Source: Asterionellopsis glacialis (lineage: Eukaryota; Bacillariophyta; Plagiogrammaphyceae; Rhaphoneidales; Asterionellopsidaceae). Taken from it: 64,000 bases of DNA. Each line of letters begins with the position of its first letter. Within the stretch, counting starts at the first letter, position 1. The notes under the pieces were generated by a model. It saw only the letters and a list, made by a program, of their open reading frames with translations. It did no database searches and was not told the origin of the DNA. A program made the position numbers and the translations under genes. Location: NCBI GenBank assembly GCA_014885115.2, contig WKLE02000142.1, forward strand, positions 4,741-68,740, read 5' to 3'. Below are positions 61,597-64,000 of this stretch, one piece after another.

Positions 61597-61995
61597 ATAA
61601 CAAAAATACTTTCACAAGAACACTTCCTATTTCCACTGGAACGTCCACTGTAGAAATTTCGGTTACGACGAAGAAACAGATTGCTTTCCTGATTGTGATA
61701 AAATATGCAAAAATGGTTCAAAAGAATGTAGATTATCAGGATATTCCTTTTGTAAACTGAACAATAGCGAAGGCGACCTGTACTCTGAAATGCCAGAAAT
61801 GTCATGTGAAATGTGTAGGAATGAATGATGACCTTTTGTGGTACCAAAGTTTGTAAGGAAGCACCTATTAACGAAACATTGGGTTTAAATCAACTTGCTG
61901 ATTGTAATACCGATATCAAATGCAATGGCCATAGTGATTGTGAAAATGATGGATATTGTGTAGCCTTATATTCATATTGTGGTCTCGTATTTTGA
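61597..61995 (+). pseudogene. Cys-rich tail in two frames downstream of EF-hand gene
   Basis: Frame one, 61597-61828: WNVHCRNFGYDEETDCFPDC, then DKICKNGSKECRLSGYSFCK and MSCEMCRNE, then TGA. Frame two, 61831-61995: TFCGTKVCKEAPINE, then CNTDIKCNGHSDCENDGYCV and YCGLVF, then TGA. The spacing (C-x-DC-x5-YC) is like stramenopile EGF/Cys-knot-type ectodomain modules. The two parts are in different phases with 2 bp between, so a frameshift or a sequencing indel separates them. A possible splice GAACAG|GTATTA (61471) to CACAAG|AAC (61619) would join the upstream gene to frame one in phase. It is a relic or an unfinished 3' exon, not an intact gene. Confidence 0.5.
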
Positions 61996-62226
61996 AAAAA
62001 ATTAGGGAAAACGCGCTTTGGAAATCTTAAAATTTACTTTGTAATACTTTTGTTTGCTTGGAATATCTGTGTAGATAAAAGCTTGAGATTGAAACTATTT
62101 CAAACCAAAATTTGTTTCGCAGTAATAGCTAGGTTTCGCTGAAATCTTGTACATTGATTTGTTAGAATACCAAGGTTTTAGACGATGAAACTTGTACCGT
62201 TTCTGTCTTGACAAGACGGTGGCGAT
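61996..62226. other. Intergenic, no feature
   Basis: AT-rich; nothing recognised. Confidence 0.4.
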
Positions 62227-62390
62227 GATAGACTTTTAGAAAGAAGTCTTGTCATTTCAAGGTTTCTAATAAAGCAACTTCATACGCTTTGATAATGCTT
62301 TCAAAACCGATAGACTTTTAGAAACAAGTCTTGTCATTTCAAGGTTTCTAATATAGCAAATTCATACTCTTTGGTAATGCTTTCAAAACC
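62227..62390. repeat. 82-bp tandem duplication
   Basis: Two head-to-tail copies, 62227-62308 and 62309-62390, both starting GATAGACTTTTAGAAA and sharing AAGTCTTGTCATTTCAAGG and AATGCTTTCAAAACC. They differ at about eight positions, so the duplication is not recent. Confidence 0.9.
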
Positions 62391-63053
62391 AGACCGGTAA
62401 GTAGAGCCACCCTTCTCAAAACAACGGCTGTAAAAATTGTACTAAACGGAGCGGCAACAACAATCAAGTCATCTCTTTAAAAATATTATAATTTTCATGA
62501 CTTAAAATTTCACGGAGTTAAAGAAGAATTTTCAAAGTAGTCACATCTCGCCTCCAGGCTTCATTTTTATGTTGAAGTCGATGTACCAAAAAGAGAGACT
62601 ATTTTGAGAATAAGATGTACAGTATTGTGAAAATGCGAGTTTTAAATTTGAGTGATCCTTCGCTATATTGTACTGTGATACTGTTCCATTTCTTTCTAGT
62701 TTTTCAAAAATAACTGCAAGTCATTGGACTACTGTGTATTCATCACGAAATCCATCTTACGGATCATATGTATAACGGCCACGGGCGACTCTGTTTTTTT
62801 TCTCGTATCATTTGAACGGTCTTCTGAGAGATGTTTGAAATCTAAAGGGACATCTTGTGTTTTATCATGTGGACTACGGAACCAACCATCAAATGATTTA
62901 AAAAAACGGTGCACATCTAAGCTTTAATTATCTTTTACAAATGACGAGAGATTCGTGCAATTCCTTGCTACGACTACGATGTTATTCTTGTAACTTTTTG
63001 GATAACTCTTTTTCTGTCTTTAGACGTACAGACAGTACTATACAGTAGTGTTT
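62391..63053. other. Intergenic, no feature
   Basis: Short overlapping open frames on both strands near 62724-62927; no motif. Nothing else seen. Confidence 0.4.
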
Positions 63054-63620
63054 TCATTCGATGAAGTGGGCAACATCTTCAGGGATTTCATGAATGACAT
63101 GTTTACTAAAAAGAGCAGTGTTCAACAATAACCGTTCAAGTCCAATCACAACAAAGGCACCAACAAATCGTACACCGGGCACAAAACGATAATGGTCACT
63201 ACTTTCTTGGGTGATAATAATAGGAAGGTATCCATTGTGCCAATTGTTGAGATGTAAAGTCGAAGATGAAGCAGTTCGTCAATGCACTTATTCAAAAAAT
63301 AATTCGAATCCAATTCTTTGACATTCCCATACGATCTGCACAGATTGATAGGGGTTGACGACCGAGGCATGTAAGCTTTTAGATAAATTCGTATTAACTT
63401 CCACCATATTGGTAAGAATAGAAATGAGTGATGCAATAGCAAAACTGGTAAGATATCCTAATTCAATCACAACTTCTAAATGGTCATTGAATTGTTCATA
63501 TTCATCCTACGTGAGTGCAGCAGCAAGTGATGTTCCTGACTCGTCATCATTTTCATTCTCGGTGCCTGAAGTATCAAACATTCCAACGTTCTTCATCATG
63601 CTTGGGATTGACGTACCCTC
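63054..63620 (-). pseudogene. Decayed anoctamin (TMEM16) C-terminus
   Basis: Three frames read in order on the minus strand give anoctamin-type pieces. The first is YEQFNDHLEVVIELGYLTSF, then AIASLISILTNMVEVNTNL; compare family YxxMVIQFGYVTLF...LINN. After a frame change: ISALTNCFIFDFTSQQLAQW; compare family AxxTNAxLIAFTS. After another: GVRFVGAFVVIGLERLLLNT; compare family FVxxFEHxV. An in-frame TAG at about 63510 and TAA at 63291, plus the frame changes, break the gene; some could be short introns, but I cannot place them with splice sites. Anoctamins are Ca-activated chloride channels or lipid scramblases. Upstream helices are not found before the window ends. Confidence 0.7.
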
Positions 63621-64000
63621 GTAAGTTTAAGCTCATAATCATTACCATAAATGCTACACTTAGCATTGAAAGTGCTCTGAGAGCACTGACACAATACTCA
63701 TGATATTTTCTGTGGGTAGGAACTTCCTTGCTTCCGCTGCAACATTGTGAACGGACCAGTATTCGCCATCGTCCGATTTCGTCGTGTCATGCTCTTGCTG
63801 CCACCAAAAACGATCGAAAATTTCAAATTTCAAATTCTGAAGGGTGTTGGTACAAATCCTGTGTAGAAACCATGTGTAGGATTTTCCACTCGGCCCGAAA
63901 AATGCACCCGCAAAAAATCTTCCCGCCGCTGGCGACAAATGCAGTTTTTTTTAATCAGAGAAATCATCAATTTTGGAATTCCACCATGAGAGGATATGGA
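63621..64000. other. Right-end region, unassigned
   Basis: A minus-strand frame at 63660-63938 (92 codons) has protein-like composition (KFEIFDRFWWQQEHDTTKSD) but no recognised motif, and does not continue the anoctamin reading. No call is made. Confidence 0.25.

Noticed and set aside
1..64000. CRISPR arrays, bacterial operons, rRNA or tRNA genes
   Set aside because: No regularly spaced direct repeats of CRISPR type and no rRNA stretch seen. I did not recognise a tRNA by eye, though a covariance search could still find one.

Overview
Nuclear DNA of a unicellular stramenopile alga, most likely a diatom. Genes have no or few short introns (84-146 bp, GT-AG, apart from one 682-bp intron), converge closely, and include a thylakoid protein with signal peptide, transit peptide and twin-arginine signal, acidic Cys/Tyr-rich secreted proteins, and long Ser/Asn/Asp-rich disordered proteins. 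Intergenic DNA carries dispersed palindromic repeats built on GGTACC and CTCTAGAG. Identification rests on protein motifs read by eye; no database search was possible.

Layout. 0-16 kb: mitochondrial lipoyl synthase, divergent from a class I/II aminotransferase over a promoter with CRE-type TGACGTCA; a VIT/CCC1-type metal transporter; a secreted protein of unknown function; a FAIM1-like protein; an ankyrin-repeat protein; a SET-domain methyltransferase; and a large coiled-coil protein whose 5' end falls in a 101-N gap. 17-36 kb: a signal-anchored acidic membrane protein (2 exons), an SGNH/GDSL hydrolase, a disordered protein with a small beta-rich C-terminal domain (2 exons), a thylakoid DUF1499 protein, a PLAC8 protein, the PP2A activator PTPA (2 exons, 144-bp frame-preserving intron), a 1303-residue ApaH-like phosphatase fusion, a PI-PLC-X phosphodiesterase (2 exons) and an acidic nuclear-type protein.

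36-40 kb: a decayed piggyBac-type transposase with very few CpGs, then local repeats. 40-47 kb: a 91-residue mitochondrial-type membrane protein, a four-exon hnRNP H/F-like RNA-binding protein and the presequence protease PreP (2 exons). 47.8-54.05 kb: a gene-free, AT-rich block of about 6.3 kb in which I count five CpG dinucleotides. It ends sharply on both sides and looks like an old, heavily methylated transposon insertion. 55-64 kb: a bZIP transcription factor, a long gene-poor stretch with GGTACC repeats, an EF-hand membrane protein followed by a broken Cys-rich tail, an 82-bp tandem duplication, and a decayed anoctamin (TMEM16) C-terminus.

Most genes are independent housekeeping or regulatory loci, not a pathway cluster. 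Lipoyl synthase, PreP and the 91-residue protein are mitochondrial; DUF1499 is plastidial. The most unusual signals are the CpG-depleted block, the matching depletion in the transposase relic, the two decayed membrane-protein genes near the right end, and the phosphatase fusion.
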